DNA of 27,817 nt, from positions 1 to 27,817 of IMG/VR virus record IMGVR_UViG_3300048914_000026; one strand, 5' to 3'. Shown here piece after piece: positions 1 through 6,984 of the stretch (position 1 is the first letter of the stretch; each line of letters opens with the position of its first letter). The notes under the pieces are model-generated. The model did no database searches, was not told the origin of the DNA, and worked only from the letters and a program-made list of their open reading frames with translations. The stretch is from a virus. Position numbers and translations under genes: made by a program.

Positions 1-1229
1 ACCCGCCCCCGGAAGTCGAGGTTGTGGGGGAGCCAGAAGCACTTGAAGCGCCGCAGCTCGTCAGCGGTCTCAAGGTCCCGCAGGAGGACCGCTTGGTCCG
101 CTACGATCCCCCGGTTCCTCTCATGGATGCCAGCGAGGGTGATCCGGTGGCCCTTGCGCTGCTCAGGGGTCATCGCCTCCCAAGCCTCAGGGTCGAGCTT
201 GGCAGGGATGGAGAGCAGGGCGTTGGAGGGGAGGCCGAGCTTGTCGTAGTCAAGGCCCCTGTCAAAGCACCACTTCACAAGGTCAAGGATGGGCTGGTTG
301 ATGGCCCACGCGGTCCCTTGGATGGCGTTCACCGACTTCAGCACATAGTCCATGTCGCCTGCCTTGATGGCATCGCGGATGAGCTTCTTGTGGTCTGAGT
401 TGTAGGTACGGACGAGCTTGACGGTGCGGGCCGAACGTTCCTCGTAGTAGCATCCGGTGTCCATTGAAGTCCACGGACGCGGAGGGACGACCATGGGGCG
501 GTGGATGGGCTGCATCCATGCCATGCTCTCGCGGAGCTGACCGAACATGGTGACCCCTTCGTCCGTGAGGCGAACGAGGGTGTCGGAGACGTTGCGGGCG
601 ACAGGAAGCGTGACGACTTCGATCAGCCCCGGAAGGGCCTCAAGGGTAGCGTTCAGGAGAGGCTCTGCGACCTTCAGCTTGTATGCCTGATCCCATGCCT
701 CATGTTCGGGAGCGTTGTCCTTGGCGAGCTTGTTGAAAGCCTTCTTGGCGTTGCGGGCGCTGCCTTGCTTGGCGGCGACCACGCGGAGGCGAGCAGCCAC
801 CTTCTTGCCCTGCTGTTCCTCGATGTCGAGAGCGACGATCTCAGCCTCGATCTGCCCACCGATAGCGGTCTGGACAGAGGCGAGCTTGTTGGCCTGGGTG
901 ATACCGGCGAAGATGCAGTTGAGGGTGATGAAGGACAGGAGGTCAGCGTCAAGGCGGTTGAGGACCTTGAGCGCTGTATGGCTCTTGCCCTTCCCGGCAG
1001 TCGCGTTGTTGGCGTCGAGCCACTCGCGGACCTTGGCGGTGACGAGGGGGATGGACCCCCGGATCATCTTGACGGCTTCGGCTCCCGAGTTGCCGCCCAT
1101 GTTGTCAATCGTGGATTGCTGCTGCTTGATGTAGCGCTCGTAGCCGTCCTTGGCGGCGCGAAGCTCGATGGTGCGCTGGGCTTCGATAAGGTCGGCAGTT
1201 TCGGTCGTCAGGGCAGGCTGTGTGTGCAT
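1..1229 (-). CDS. T7-type single-subunit DNA-directed RNA polymerase, N-terminal part (cut by left edge)
   Basis: Reading leftwards from an ATG at 1229 gives 409 uninterrupted codons that run off the window, so the C-terminal palm and fingers are not visible. The translation follows T7 RNA polymerase in order: an N-terminal region with the 'IPLVTAKVREWLD' and 'DLLSFITLNCIFAGIT' stretches, then 'RPMVVPPRPW' followed by 'GCYY' (T7 has CVVPPKPW and GGGYW), then 'AIQGTAWAINQPILD' (T7 AQNTAWKINKKVL), and at the edge 'FWLPHNLDFRGR' (T7 IWFPYNMDWRGR). A strong ribosome site, AGGAG eight bases before ATG, supports the start. The enzyme would transcribe phage genes from phage-specific promoters, independently of host sigma factors. 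It lies downstream of the integrase but behind a terminator-like hairpin, and a candidate phage promoter precedes it. Catalytic residues lie outside the window, so activity cannot be judged. Confidence 0.93.
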   Translation of the reverse strand, partial: MHTQPALTTETADLIEAQRTIELRAAKDGYERYIKQQQSTIDNMGGNSGAEAVKMIRGSIPLVTAKVREWLDANNATAGKGKSHTALKVLNRLDADLLSFITLNCIFAGITQANKLASVQTAIGGQIEAEIVALDIEEQQGKKVAARLRVVAAKQGSARNAKKAFNKLAKDNAPEHEAWDQAYKLKVAEPLLNATLEALPGLIEVVTLPVARNVSDTLVRLTDEGVTMFGQLRESMAWMQPIHRPMVVPPRPWTSMDTGCYYEERSARTVKLVRTYNSDHKKLIRDAIKAGDMDYVLKSVNAIQGTAWAINQPILDLVKWCFDRGLDYDKLGLPSNALLSIPAKLDPEAWEAMTPEQRKGHRITLAGIHERNRGIVADQAVLLRDLETADELRRFKCFWLPHNLDFRGR

Positions 1230-1244
1230 CGAGGCAACTCCTGA

Positions 1245-1280
1245 ATGTGCTTGAGGGTATGGGTGACTTTTAGACCGGAT
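1245..1280 (-). promoter_or_regulatory. Candidate phage-type promoter upstream of RNA polymerase gene
   Basis: On the minus strand this holds CTAAAAGTCACCCATACCC, starting at 1273. The 10-mer CTAAAAGTCA recurs in the window only upstream of the late operon near 24,154, on the same strand. The position, 35 to 45 bases before the polymerase start codon and after the integrase hairpin, suits a promoter, and TCAC followed by ATA loosely recalls the T7 promoter core. Function is inferred. Confidence 0.4.
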
Positions 1281-1358
1281 CGGAGACGGTCCACGATCTG
1301 GGAGGGTCACTAGGCGAGGGGCTGGAGGGAGGCAAGGGGGAAATCTTCAAGGGATGCG

Positions 1359-1393
1359 AAAAGGCTCCCAAGGGTGATCCCTCAGGAGCCTTT
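1359..1393 (-). terminator. Terminator-like hairpin after the integrase
   Basis: The two arms at 1360-1374 and 1379-1393 form a 15-bp stem on the minus-strand RNA with loop AUCA. Two adjacent U-G/G-U wobbles sit in the middle, so the stem is continuous only when read leftwards. Four U residues (UUUU then CGC) end the stem. It begins about 10 bases after the integrase stop codon and separates integrase from polymerase transcription. Confidence 0.65.
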
Positions 1394-1402
1394 CGGAAGC
1401 GC

Positions 1403-2530
1403 TTAGAACCGGAGTGTGGGGACGTTATTCCCCGCAAATTCCCCGCAGACCCCTGAGGGTCTAGTCATCGTTCGTGGCGCTCCCTTCAGTTCGGAGTGAG
1501 GCGACTTTCCCCGCATATTCCCCGCGCGGGTAGCGTGGAAATCGAGGGCCGCAGTAGCCGCCTCAGCCGCCGTCCTGTCGTCAACGTGAGCGTAGCGCAG
1601 GGTCGTCTGGATCGTCTTGTGACCCATGATCGTCTGGAGGACACGGATGCTCATCCCCGCCTGAATTGCGCGAGTGGCATAGGAATGTCTACAACCGTGG
1701 AAGGTGAAGGTGCTATCATCGTGCAGGCCCATTGCCTTACGAACCTTGTCCCACTCGTTCCTGAGCTGCCAGTAGCCGGGGAGCCCTGCGGAGACGAGAG
1801 GCCCCAAGACCTTGTAGATGTCGTTGGTGATCGGCACCGACCGACCCTTACCGTTCTTGGTCTTCCACAGCCTGATCCAAGCAGGCTCCACCTGATCGGG
1901 GACGAGGGAGAGCAGCTCGGAGGCTCGAAGCCCCGTGCGGATCGCTACCCAGACAATGCTGTCGTAGGGAGCCGGGAGCAGCTCCATCAGCCGATCTTCC
2001 TCGTCGTAGGTGATCCAGCGGATACGCCCCTCGTCCTCATCGCGCCAATCGATCTCGGGCACAGGGGTCTTCTTCAGGTCCCGCTTGAAGCAGAACTTGA
2101 GGAAGGCCGACATACAGGAGAGGTAGCGGTTGATGGTGCTATCGGAGACGCCAGCCCCCTGTAGGGTCGTCACGACCATATCGACGGCGTTCGTGTCGAA
2201 GGCATCCATCGCCATGTCATCGCCCAGGATGGAGCGTATGCGGTCGAGCTTACGGAAGCTCTCGGCCTCAGTCTCCTGCCCGGCCCACAGGAGGCCCTTC
2301 GCACGGGTGGCGGCATCGCGTAGGCTCACAGCCGCGCGAAGGGTCTGCTGGATGGGCTTGTGCCCCTGAGGAAGCTCGCCGGTCTCGATCTGACGCAGCA
2401 GCTTCGCCTCAAGGAGCTTGGCGTCCTTGGCGCTCTTGGCGGTCCCACGGAGGCGCTGGTCCCCCTTCTGGACTTCCACGCGGAAGTTGCCCGTCAGGAC
2501 CCCTCCCCGCTTCTCTGCATAGATAGACAC
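1403..2530 (-). CDS. int: Tyrosine recombinase / phage integrase
   Basis: This 375-residue protein has the full tyrosine-recombinase layout: an N-terminal arm-binding region (about 1-60), a SAM-like core-binding domain (about 75-165) and a catalytic domain. Visible catalytic residues are R202 in 'RTGLRASELL', a Lys near 225, H278-x-x-R281 in 'HGCRH', H304 in 'IMGHK' and the nucleophile Y313 in 'LRYAHV'. It should catalyse site-specific integration and excision of the phage at an att site. The start is GTG at 2530. AAGGA lies ten bases upstream and overlaps the end of the MarR-like gene, which suggests translational coupling. The C-terminal tail of about 50 residues after Y313 is long and is partly encoded by tandem TTCCCCGCA repeats (1428-1526). 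A terminator-like hairpin follows. I see no truncation or frameshift. Confidence 0.95.
   Translation of the reverse strand: MSIYAEKRGGVLTGNFRVEVQKGDQRLRGTAKSAKDAKLLEAKLLRQIETGELPQGHKPIQQTLRAAVSLRDAATRAKGLLWAGQETEAESFRKLDRIRSILGDDMAMDAFDTNAVDMVVTTLQGAGVSDSTINRYLSCMSAFLKFCFKRDLKKTPVPEIDWRDEDEGRIRWITYDEEDRLMELLPAPYDSIVWVAIRTGLRASELLSLVPDQVEPAWIRLWKTKNGKGRSVPITNDIYKVLGPLVSAGLPGYWQLRNEWDKVRKAMGLHDDSTFTFHGCRHSYATRAIQAGMSIRVLQTIMGHKTIQTTLRYAHVDDRTAAEAATAALDFHATRAGNMRGKSPHSELKGAPRTMTRPSGVCGEFAGNNVPTLRF
1428..1526. repeat. Four TTCCCCGCA repeats inside the integrase 3' end
   Basis: Copies start at 1428, 1439, 1507 and 1518. Each pair is spaced exactly 11 bp, about one helical turn, and the fourth copy ends in G instead of A. 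They encode parts of the integrase tail. Two further copies lie at 24,518 and 24,533. Spacing and location suit arm-type integrase binding sites, but that is inference. Confidence 0.6.
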
Positions 2531-2535
2531 GGCGA

Positions 2536-2961
2536 TCAGTCCTTCGAGTTGCTGTTCGCGGCCACAAGCCGCTGCACGATCTTTCGCCCCTTGGGTGACA
2601 GGGCATACATGTTGCGACGGAGTTCCTCCGGGTCGGCCTCACGGGTGATGAGACCGTAGCCTGCGCCTCCCGCTCTCGTCTTGTCCGAGAGATCGAGAAG
2701 GTAGCGGCTTGCGGTGGACTTCTTCATGTCCGCCTTCTCAGCCAGCTCCGTAAGGCTCATGCCTTCGTTGAGCGCGACCGTAAGGAACATCTGAACCTCG
2801 CCCACCGGCATGGTGGAACTCAGTTCACGAAACTGGACGATAGCCTCACAGATGGACCGTATGACCCCTCTGTTACGTCCTACAATGTTCTCGTCGTCTA
2901 CCATCTCAAAGCCCCTTGCTACCGTGGTGGCGGGGTGAGTGCTGAGGGTCGCGGTAAGCAT
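2536..2961 (-). CDS. MarR-like winged-helix regulator
   Basis: A 141-residue protein with a winged helix-turn-helix. The 'MSLTELAEKADMKKSTASRYLLDLS' region (residues about 67-91) reads as helix-turn-helix with recognition helix, followed by a wing containing 'GLITREADPEELRRNMYALSPKGRKIV', the usual MarR beta-hairpin and linker. MarR proteins are dimeric DNA binders that act near their own promoter. Next to an integrase this is the best candidate for a lysogeny or early-gene regulator, though the target is unproven. The ATG at 2961 has GGAG seven bases upstream. A second in-frame ATG at 2904 has AAGGGG upstream and would give 122 residues, so the start is uncertain. The integrase start lies a few bases downstream, implying one operon. 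Palindromes at 2982-2996 and 3032-3046 lie in its leader and promoter. Confidence 0.75.
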   Translation of the reverse strand: MLTATLSTHPATTVARGFEMVDDENIVGRNRGVIRSICEAIVQFRELSSTMPVGEVQMFLTVALNEGMSLTELAEKADMKKSTASRYLLDLSDKTRAGGAGYGLITREADPEELRRNMYALSPKGRKIVQRLVAANSNSKD

Positions 2962-2981
2962 AACTTAACTCCGTCTCGATG

Positions 2982-2996
2982 TGCGGACAATCCGCA
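2982..2996. promoter_or_regulatory. Candidate operator palindrome TGCGGA-CAA-TCCGCA
   Basis: A perfect 6-bp inverted repeat with a 3-bp spacer (15 bp in all) lies 21 bases upstream of the MarR-like start codon. MarR-family sites are usually near-palindromes of about this size. Binding is inferred. Confidence 0.4.
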
Positions 2997-3031
2997 GGTT
3001 GGAGACACGTTCCACAGCCTCTCACATTTTT

Positions 3032-3061
3032 TTCCATACGTTGGAACCCCTGAAATCTCAA
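3032..3061 (-). promoter_or_regulatory. Candidate sigma70-type promoter with overlapping palindrome, driving regulator and integrase
   Basis: On the minus strand TTGAGA (3061-3056), a 17-base spacer and TATGGA (3038-3033) form a host-type promoter with a good -35 and a poor -10. A 15-bp palindrome, TTCCA-TACGT-TGGAA (3032-3046), covers the -10 box. That layout would let a dimeric repressor block polymerase. The promoter lies between the late terminator and the MarR-like gene, where an early or lysogenic promoter would be expected. Confidence 0.4.
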
Positions 3062-3102
3062 AAACACAGATCGCCCCGTCCCACATGGGGACAGGGCGAC
3101 CT
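3056..3102 (-). terminator. Terminator closing the late (virion/lysis) operon
   Basis: Arms 3068-3082 and 3088-3102 pair as a GC-rich 15-bp stem with a 5-base loop. Its two non-Watson-Crick positions are G-U on the minus-strand RNA but A-C mismatches on the plus strand. UUUUU follows shortly after the stem (GUGUUUUUGAG). It lies 35 bases after the holin stop codon. Confidence 0.7.
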
Positions 3103-3136
3103 TATGGTCAACTAGGCAACATTACCGGATCGTGAG

Positions 3137-3541
3137 CTATTTCTGACCAAATCCAAACTTGTTGACTAGGGTGCGGATACCGAAGGAAGCCGCGATTGCT
3201 GACAGGAATGAAACCTTATACCATTCTGGCGCGGAAGCGATTGCGGAAAATCCGCCATCTACAACCTCTTTTCCCCATGAGCCGCAGAAGGCGAGGATCA
3301 TAGGCATTGACAGGAGCAGCGTGAGGTACTCGTCCTTCCACGAATGCTCCATCTGCTGGGCAGCTTCGTTGTCCCAAGTGATCTCGGCGTCCTGCGCCTT
3401 GTTGAGCCTTGCGACTTCCGCCTCCGCTCGGGCAATCTCGATCTTGGCCTGAGCGTCGATCTGGATTTCCTTGAGCTGCTGCTTCTTCTCTAGGGCCTTG
3501 CCTCCAATGCCCAGAAGGGTGGTGATGATGTCGAGGATCAT
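3137..3541 (-). CDS. Holin, three-helix gene-transfer-agent-like family
   Basis: A 134-residue protein. Residues about 20-60 are charged and helical ('EIQIDAQAKIEIARAEAEVARLN'). They are followed by the 'HSWKDEYLTLLLSMPMILAFCGSWG' segment and a C-terminal 'EWYKVSFLSAIAASFGIRTLVNKF'. The hydrophobic stretches and the W-K-D-E-Y and P-E-W-Y motifs fit the 3TM holin family described from gene-transfer-agent release, which is common in Alphaproteobacteria. It would form holes in the inner membrane at lysis. It is the last gene before the late terminator and starts two bases after the stop of the preceding coiled-coil membrane protein. No endolysin gene adjoins it. Confidence 0.8.
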   Translation of the reverse strand: MILDIITTLLGIGGKALEKKQQLKEIQIDAQAKIEIARAEAEVARLNKAQDAEITWDNEAAQQMEHSWKDEYLTLLLSMPMILAFCGSWGKEVVDGGFSAIASAPEWYKVSFLSAIAASFGIRTLVNKFGFGQK

Positions 3542-3542
3542 A

Positions 3543-3770
3543 TCAGCCCCCGATCATCTTCTGGAATAGGCCGGGGCCGAGTATGCCCGAAAGGGCAGCA
3601 ACGACAGCGCCCATTCCTAACATCCTGGCCCCTGACTTCTCAAGGACCCTGATGCGGGTTTCGTGATCATCTGCGGTGGATCGAGCGAGGGTCATGTGAT
3701 CGAGGATGCTATCCTGCTTTTCCTCGATGCGGGTGAGCCGTTCAATCACGGAAATGTCGTCAAGAGGCAT
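3543..3770 (-). CDS. Small coiled-coil/one-helix membrane protein, XhlA/holin-like
   Basis: A 75-residue protein starting 'MPLDDISVIERLTRIEEKQD'. A short coiled coil (about residues 8-45) is followed by one hydrophobic helix ('MLGMGAVVAALSGILGPGLFQ'), so it would be anchored in the inner membrane. This layout matches XhlA-type haemolysin/holin accessory proteins and other small lysis proteins. I chose the ATG at 3770 because GAGAGG lies upstream at suitable spacing; an upstream GTG at 3812 would extend it further into the preceding gene. It overlaps the end of the 77-residue gene by 11 bases and precedes the 3TM holin, so it belongs to the lysis cassette. The precise role is inferred from position. 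Confidence 0.6.
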   Translation of the reverse strand: MPLDDISVIERLTRIEEKQDSILDHMTLARSTADDHETRIRVLEKSGARMLGMGAVVAALSGILGPGLFQKMIGG

Positions 3771-3993
3771 TGCTGTAGGTCCTCTCGGTGTCGGAGAGGA
3801 ACGCTCGTTCACAGTGACCCTTGCCGAAGATCAGCTCGATCAGGAAGACGGAGGTAGACCCCCACCACTTCCCGACCTGTTTGGCCTCGTAGGAGCGACT
3901 AGAGAACGATTGGTCCCGGTTGCCCCCAAGGAGTGTGTTCAGCCCTTGGGTGAGGGTCCCAAGGACATTGATGATGTATTCTTTGAAGGTCAT
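3760..3993 (-). CDS. Small phage protein of unknown function (77 aa)
   Basis: Starts 'MTFKEYIINVLGTLTQGLNTLLGG' and includes 'DQSFSSRSYE', 'LIELIFGKGHCERAF'. Similar short proteins sit near lysis genes in many tailed phages, but I know of no established function. The start is set by an ATGA overlap with the gene before it, which indicates translational coupling. The N-terminal segment is mildly hydrophobic and amphipathic rather than a clear signal peptide. The unusual conserved-looking aromatic and Cys-His content in the second half suggests a folded domain. Confidence 0.65.
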   Translation of the reverse strand: MTFKEYIINVLGTLTQGLNTLLGGNRDQSFSSRSYEAKQVGKWWGSTSVFLIELIFGKGHCERAFLSDTERTYSNAS

Positions 3994-4355
3994 AGGGTGC
4001 TTGCGGTGATGAAAAGCTGGTCGATCTGCTCGTCTGTGAGACCAAGTGCAGGACCGATGGAGGCGATGAGAGGACTGTCGCGCTTGACGTTCGCCTCGTA
4101 TTCCCACTGGATTTTCGCAGCTTCGCGTAGGAAGTCGTCAGGGATCGCAGCGATTTGAGCGTCTACCGTGGAGGCGGTGATCCCGGCTCCAAGAAGGGCG
4201 AGACGGGCCTGCGCCATCGTGACGGCTTGGGGGACGATAGGAGTAGCGTCAGGCTCGTCGTCAGTGGTGAGGATGAGATCGTCGCGGACGGTCCCCGGTT
4301 CGGGTGGCGTGTCGAACCAGTAGCGACGGCCCTCAGTGTCAATGTAAGTAGGCAT
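3990..4355 (-). CDS. Tail-fibre-linked small protein of unknown function
   Basis: A 121-residue protein starting '[21 protein letters not shown]'. The C-terminal half carries 'VTMAQARLALLGAGI', 'KIQWEYEANVKRDSPLI' and 'GPALGLTDEQIDQLFITA'. That pattern recurs in short proteins encoded just after tail-fibre genes, so a role as fibre-associated or chaperone-like protein is plausible but not established. The start follows from a TAATG overlap with the stop of the collagen-like fibre gene. It ends in an ATGA overlap with the next gene. Soluble, with no membrane segment. Confidence 0.7.
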   Translation of the reverse strand: MPTYIDTEGRRYWFDTPPEPGTVRDDLILTTDDEPDATPIVPQAVTMAQARLALLGAGITASTVDAQIAAIPDDFLREAAKIQWEYEANVKRDSPLIASIGPALGLTDEQIDQLFITASTL

Positions 4356-6367
4356 TAGGCCCAAGTCCCCTTGGTATAGGCACCTGTTTCGGCAATCTTG
4401 CGGAGAGTGATGTAACTTTGAGCGCTGACATTCGCAGCGGCTGCGGTTGCCAGGTTAAGTGACGGGATTAGCGTTCCTGTAGCGCTGATATCGACGTAGC
4501 CTGTAATCTGTACGACCAATCCCGTACCGATACCTGCTGTAACAGGAACTGAGGTAGACGCTCCGCCTGTTCCAGCAGAAGACGAACCGCTTAGTGCGGA
4601 AGGCGCTGAATTCGCATCATAGCCTGATACAGTAAGACGTCCACGCACGATGGTGGCGGTCCCTGCCCCCTTCAGATCTATGGCAGACAGATTTCCAGAT
4701 GTGGACGACATACTCGTCAACTCTACGAGCATATCAACCGCATAGATGCCGGTTGCATCTACCGTTAGTGTTCCGGTGTTGAAAATCTTCTGCGCAGCCG
4801 TGGTCGATGTGAGGGTATAGAATGTCGTAGTGATCTGGGCGTACTTGAAGGCAGAACCTACACCGCCAATCGCTGTGTCCACTTCAGTCTTCGTGTAGGC
4901 GTCCGTGATCCCGTATCCTGCCAAGGTCGTAGGGTTAGTCCCACCTGTCACCCGGCCCTTGGCGTCCACTGTTACGCTCTTGTAGGTCCCGGCAGTTACC
5001 CCGGAGTTGGCGAGCGTCAGCGTGACAGAGGTAGCCCCGGAGCCGGTCGCATCCCCAGAGAAGGTGATCGACTGATTGCCGGTAATGTAGGCGTTGGTGT
5101 CCAGAGACCATGTGTTGGCAGCGGTTTTCGCTAGGAGACCGGAAGTCCCTGCTAGACCAGCGATAGACGTGAGGTCCCCGTCGAGAGGCTGGGCATCGGT
5201 GATCCCATAGCCGCTGAGGGTCGTAGGGTTCGTGCCTGCCGTGACGCGGCCCTTGGCATCCACGGTGACGCTCTTGTAGGTCCCTGCGGTGGCGACAGTG
5301 GCGAGGGTGGTCGCAAAGGACCCTGTGCCCGAGCCGGTTACGTCTCCGGTGAGCGTGATGGTCTGATCGCCGCTGTTCGTCCCCGTGAGGCCGAGAAGCG
5401 TCTTGGCCTGAGCCGTGGTCAGTGCTTCCACGTTGCCGGTAGCTGCCGTGGTGCGCCCGAGGAACGTGCCGGTGGCGACTTGAGCCATCTGTCCGAGCGT
5501 GACCTTGTTGGCCCCGATGGTCAGTGTGACAGCCGTGGTTCCAGAGCCGGATACGTCACCGCTGTACGTGATTGACTGATTTCCAGTCAGGTAGGCGGAG
5601 GTATCGAGAGCCCAGGTGTTGGCGGCAGTCTTCTTCAGGAGGCCCGAAGTCCCCACAAGACCCGCAATGGAGGTCAGGTCTCCGTCGAGGGGCTGGGCGT
5701 CCGTAATGCCATACCCGGAGATGGTGGTCGGCTTGGACCCAAGGTTGGCGTAGGTGAAGTTGGCGGTGGTGACGTAGCTGCCTGCGGCCTGCTTCCCACT
5801 GAGGGCAGTCTGGAGGTCAGTCTGATCGGTGATGGTGCCAGTGATGGCCCCCCAGACGCCAGCGGCTCCTGCGGGACCCTGAGGACCTTGGATGCCTTGG
5901 ATGCCCTGCGGACCTTGCGGCCCGGTGTCCCCGGTGTCCCCCTTAGGGCCGGTAGGACCTTGGAGGCCCTGAGGACCCTGAGGCCCGGCGTCTCCCTGAA
6001 GACCTTGCGGCCCGGTAGCCCCGGTAAGCCCTTGCGGACCCTGAGGGCCAGTAGCGCCTTGAGGGCCTTGGATGCCTTGAGGACCTTGAGGGCCAGTGTC
6101 TCCCTGAGGGCCTTGAAGACCCTGCGGGCCGGTAGCGCCTTGCGGGCCTACGTCCCCCTGAGGACCCTGAGGCCCGGTGTCTCCCTGAGGCCCTGTAGGA
6201 CCTTGGGGACCGGCAGGGCCTATAATAGCCGCGAGGATCGGATCGTCGGAACTCTCAGCGTGAAACGAGGTAAGCGCGGCATCGCTGTCCCCGTTGATGA
6301 ACACAGGGTCAGAGGTTCCGCTGTCCCCCGGCACGAATACCGTGGGCGGAATATATGGATCAGGCAT
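4355..6367 (-). CDS. Collagen-like tail fibre protein with repeated modules
   Basis: A 670-residue fibre. Residues 1-49 should attach it to the tail. Residues 50-169 are 40 uninterrupted Gly-X-Y triplets rich in GPQ and GDT, expected to form a collagen-type triple helix. After that come two copies (about 213-285 and 381-453) of a module beginning '[20 protein letters not shown]', with shorter '[16 protein letters not shown]' units at 361 and 459, as in other phage fibre shafts. The C-terminal 170 residues look like a beta-rich trimeric tip, the likely receptor-binding head. The DNA for this tip (4,360-4,900) is visibly less GC-rich than the shaft, which may reflect exchange of host-range domains. 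It follows the adaptor gene closely and overlaps the next gene by TAATG. Confidence 0.85.
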   Translation of the reverse strand: MPDPYIPPTVFVPGDSGTSDPVFINGDSDAALTSFHAESSDDPILAAIIGPAGPQGPTGPQGDTGPQGPQGDVGPQGATGPQGLQGPQGDTGPQGPQGIQGPQGATGPQGPQGLTGATGPQGLQGDAGPQGPQGLQGPTGPKGDTGDTGPQGPQGIQGIQGPQGPAGAAGVWGAITGTITDQTDLQTALSGKQAAGSYVTTANFTYANLGSKPTTISGYGITDAQPLDGDLTSIAGLVGTSGLLKKTAANTWALDTSAYLTGNQSITYSGDVSGSGTTAVTLTIGANKVTLGQMAQVATGTFLGRTTAATGNVEALTTAQAKTLLGLTGTNSGDQTITLTGDVTGSGTGSFATTLATVATAGTYKSVTVDAKGRVTAGTNPTTLSGYGITDAQPLDGDLTSIAGLAGTSGLLAKTAANTWSLDTNAYITGNQSITFSGDATGSGATSVTLTLANSGVTAGTYKSVTVDAKGRVTGGTNPTTLAGYGITDAYTKTEVDTAIGGVGSAFKYAQITTTFYTLTSTTAAQKIFNTGTLTVDATGIYAVDMLVELTSMSSTSGNLSAIDLKGAGTATIVRGRLTVSGYDANSAPSALSGSSSAGTGGASTSVPVTAGIGTGLVVQITGYVDISATGTLIPSLNLATAAAANVSAQSYITLRKIAETGAYTKGTWA
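5009..5731 (-). repeat. Two-copy fibre-shaft module (direct repeat)
   Basis: Two 73-residue modules, at about 5,513-5,731 and 5,009-5,227, encode near-identical sequence ('[20 protein letters not shown]', then 'TAANTW.LDT.AY.TGNQSIT.SGD'). They are separated by about 285 bp. They probably arose by internal duplication in the fibre shaft. Confidence 0.75.
5861..6220 (-). repeat. Collagen-like Gly-X-Y coding repeat (40 triplets)
   Basis: This 360-bp GC-rich tract encodes 40 consecutive Gly-X-Y triplets in the tail fibre. The short period makes slippage likely, so copy number may vary between relatives. The antisense frame is also open here and is only a shadow. Confidence 0.9.
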
Positions 6368-6375
6368 TTTCTAAT

Positions 6376-6978
6376 TCAGTAATCGAGCCGATAGGCAGGC
6401 TGGATGGTCATCGGCCCCGAGAAGTCCTCTTGGAGCTGCTGGGCCTGAAGCTCCTGCACCGCGAGAGCGAAGCGGTCGGCAAACCGCTGGAGGCGCTCGT
6501 CCTCGAAGTGATCTGCGGCGTACTCAGCGGCCCCGTAGATCAGCGCATCGGAGGCGCTCAGGGTCCAGTGGTTCGTATCCGCGTCAGCGTCCAGCGCAGG
6601 CTCCACGCCATAGTAGCGTAGATGGAGGGTGTCGGTCGTGGCGGGGGCCGGGCGCATCCGAAGGTCGTGTCCGGTCTGAACGAACAGGCACGGATCGCCT
6701 CCTGAGGCGGGGGTTGCCAGATAGCGCCCCATGTCCACCCTCTCCAGCTCGCGGGTGTCCGAGAACAGCTCGATCAGCTCAAGGTAATCCGCAGGGACAC
6801 GGAAGATGCCGTCCACGTTCGGAGGGTTGAACGACACATACTTCTGCATGAAGCTGGGCCGCAACAGACGCTCAAGGCGGGTCTGGGTAAGACCCACGAA
6901 CTGAGCTGCCAGCTCGTCGGTCATGTCACTTCGGTTGATGAGGCCCCGAAGGCGGGCCTTGATGTCTGCGTAGTTCAT
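6376..6978 (-). CDS. Head-tail adaptor (connector) protein of short-tailed phages
   Basis: A 200-residue protein starting 'MNYADIKARLRGLINRSDMTDEL'. It has 'FVGLTQTRLERLLR', 'VPADYLELIELFSDTRELERVDMGRYL', then 'DTLHLRYYGVEPALDADADTNHW' and 'DALIYGAAEYAADHFEDERLQRFADRF'. This series is typical of the phage adaptor family that forms the ring below the portal in podoviruses. It would join the portal to the tail nozzle. The gene starts six bases after the previous stop (TAAGACATAATG) and is followed by the collagen-like fibre. The size fits the family and no defect is seen. Confidence 0.8.
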   Translation of the reverse strand: MNYADIKARLRGLINRSDMTDELAAQFVGLTQTRLERLLRPSFMQKYVSFNPPNVDGIFRVPADYLELIELFSDTRELERVDMGRYLATPASGGDPCLFVQTGHDLRMRPAPATTDTLHLRYYGVEPALDADADTNHWTLSASDALIYGAAEYAADHFEDERLQRFADRFALAVQELQAQQLQEDFSGPMTIQPAYRLDY

Positions 6979-6984
6979 TATGTC

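Noticed and set aside
501-1244. A long plus-strand open frame (247 codons)
   Set aside because: It lies antisense to the T7-type RNA polymerase gene, whose motifs are clear. The frame is open only because of high GC codon bias.
1403-1530. Repeats at the integrase end as a CRISPR array
   Set aside because: Units are only 9 bp, lie within a coding sequence and have 2-bp spacers. They resemble binding sites rather than CRISPR repeats.
3760-4107. A longer reading of the 77-residue gene starting at 4,107
   Set aside because: The extra 38 residues are Arg/His/Ser-rich, overlap the preceding gene in another frame, and the ATGA-coupled start at 3,993 fits better.
5888-6382. A plus-strand frame rich in Leu-Arg repeats
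   Set aside because: It is the antisense reading of the collagen-like Gly-X-Y tract, so its repeats are a shadow.
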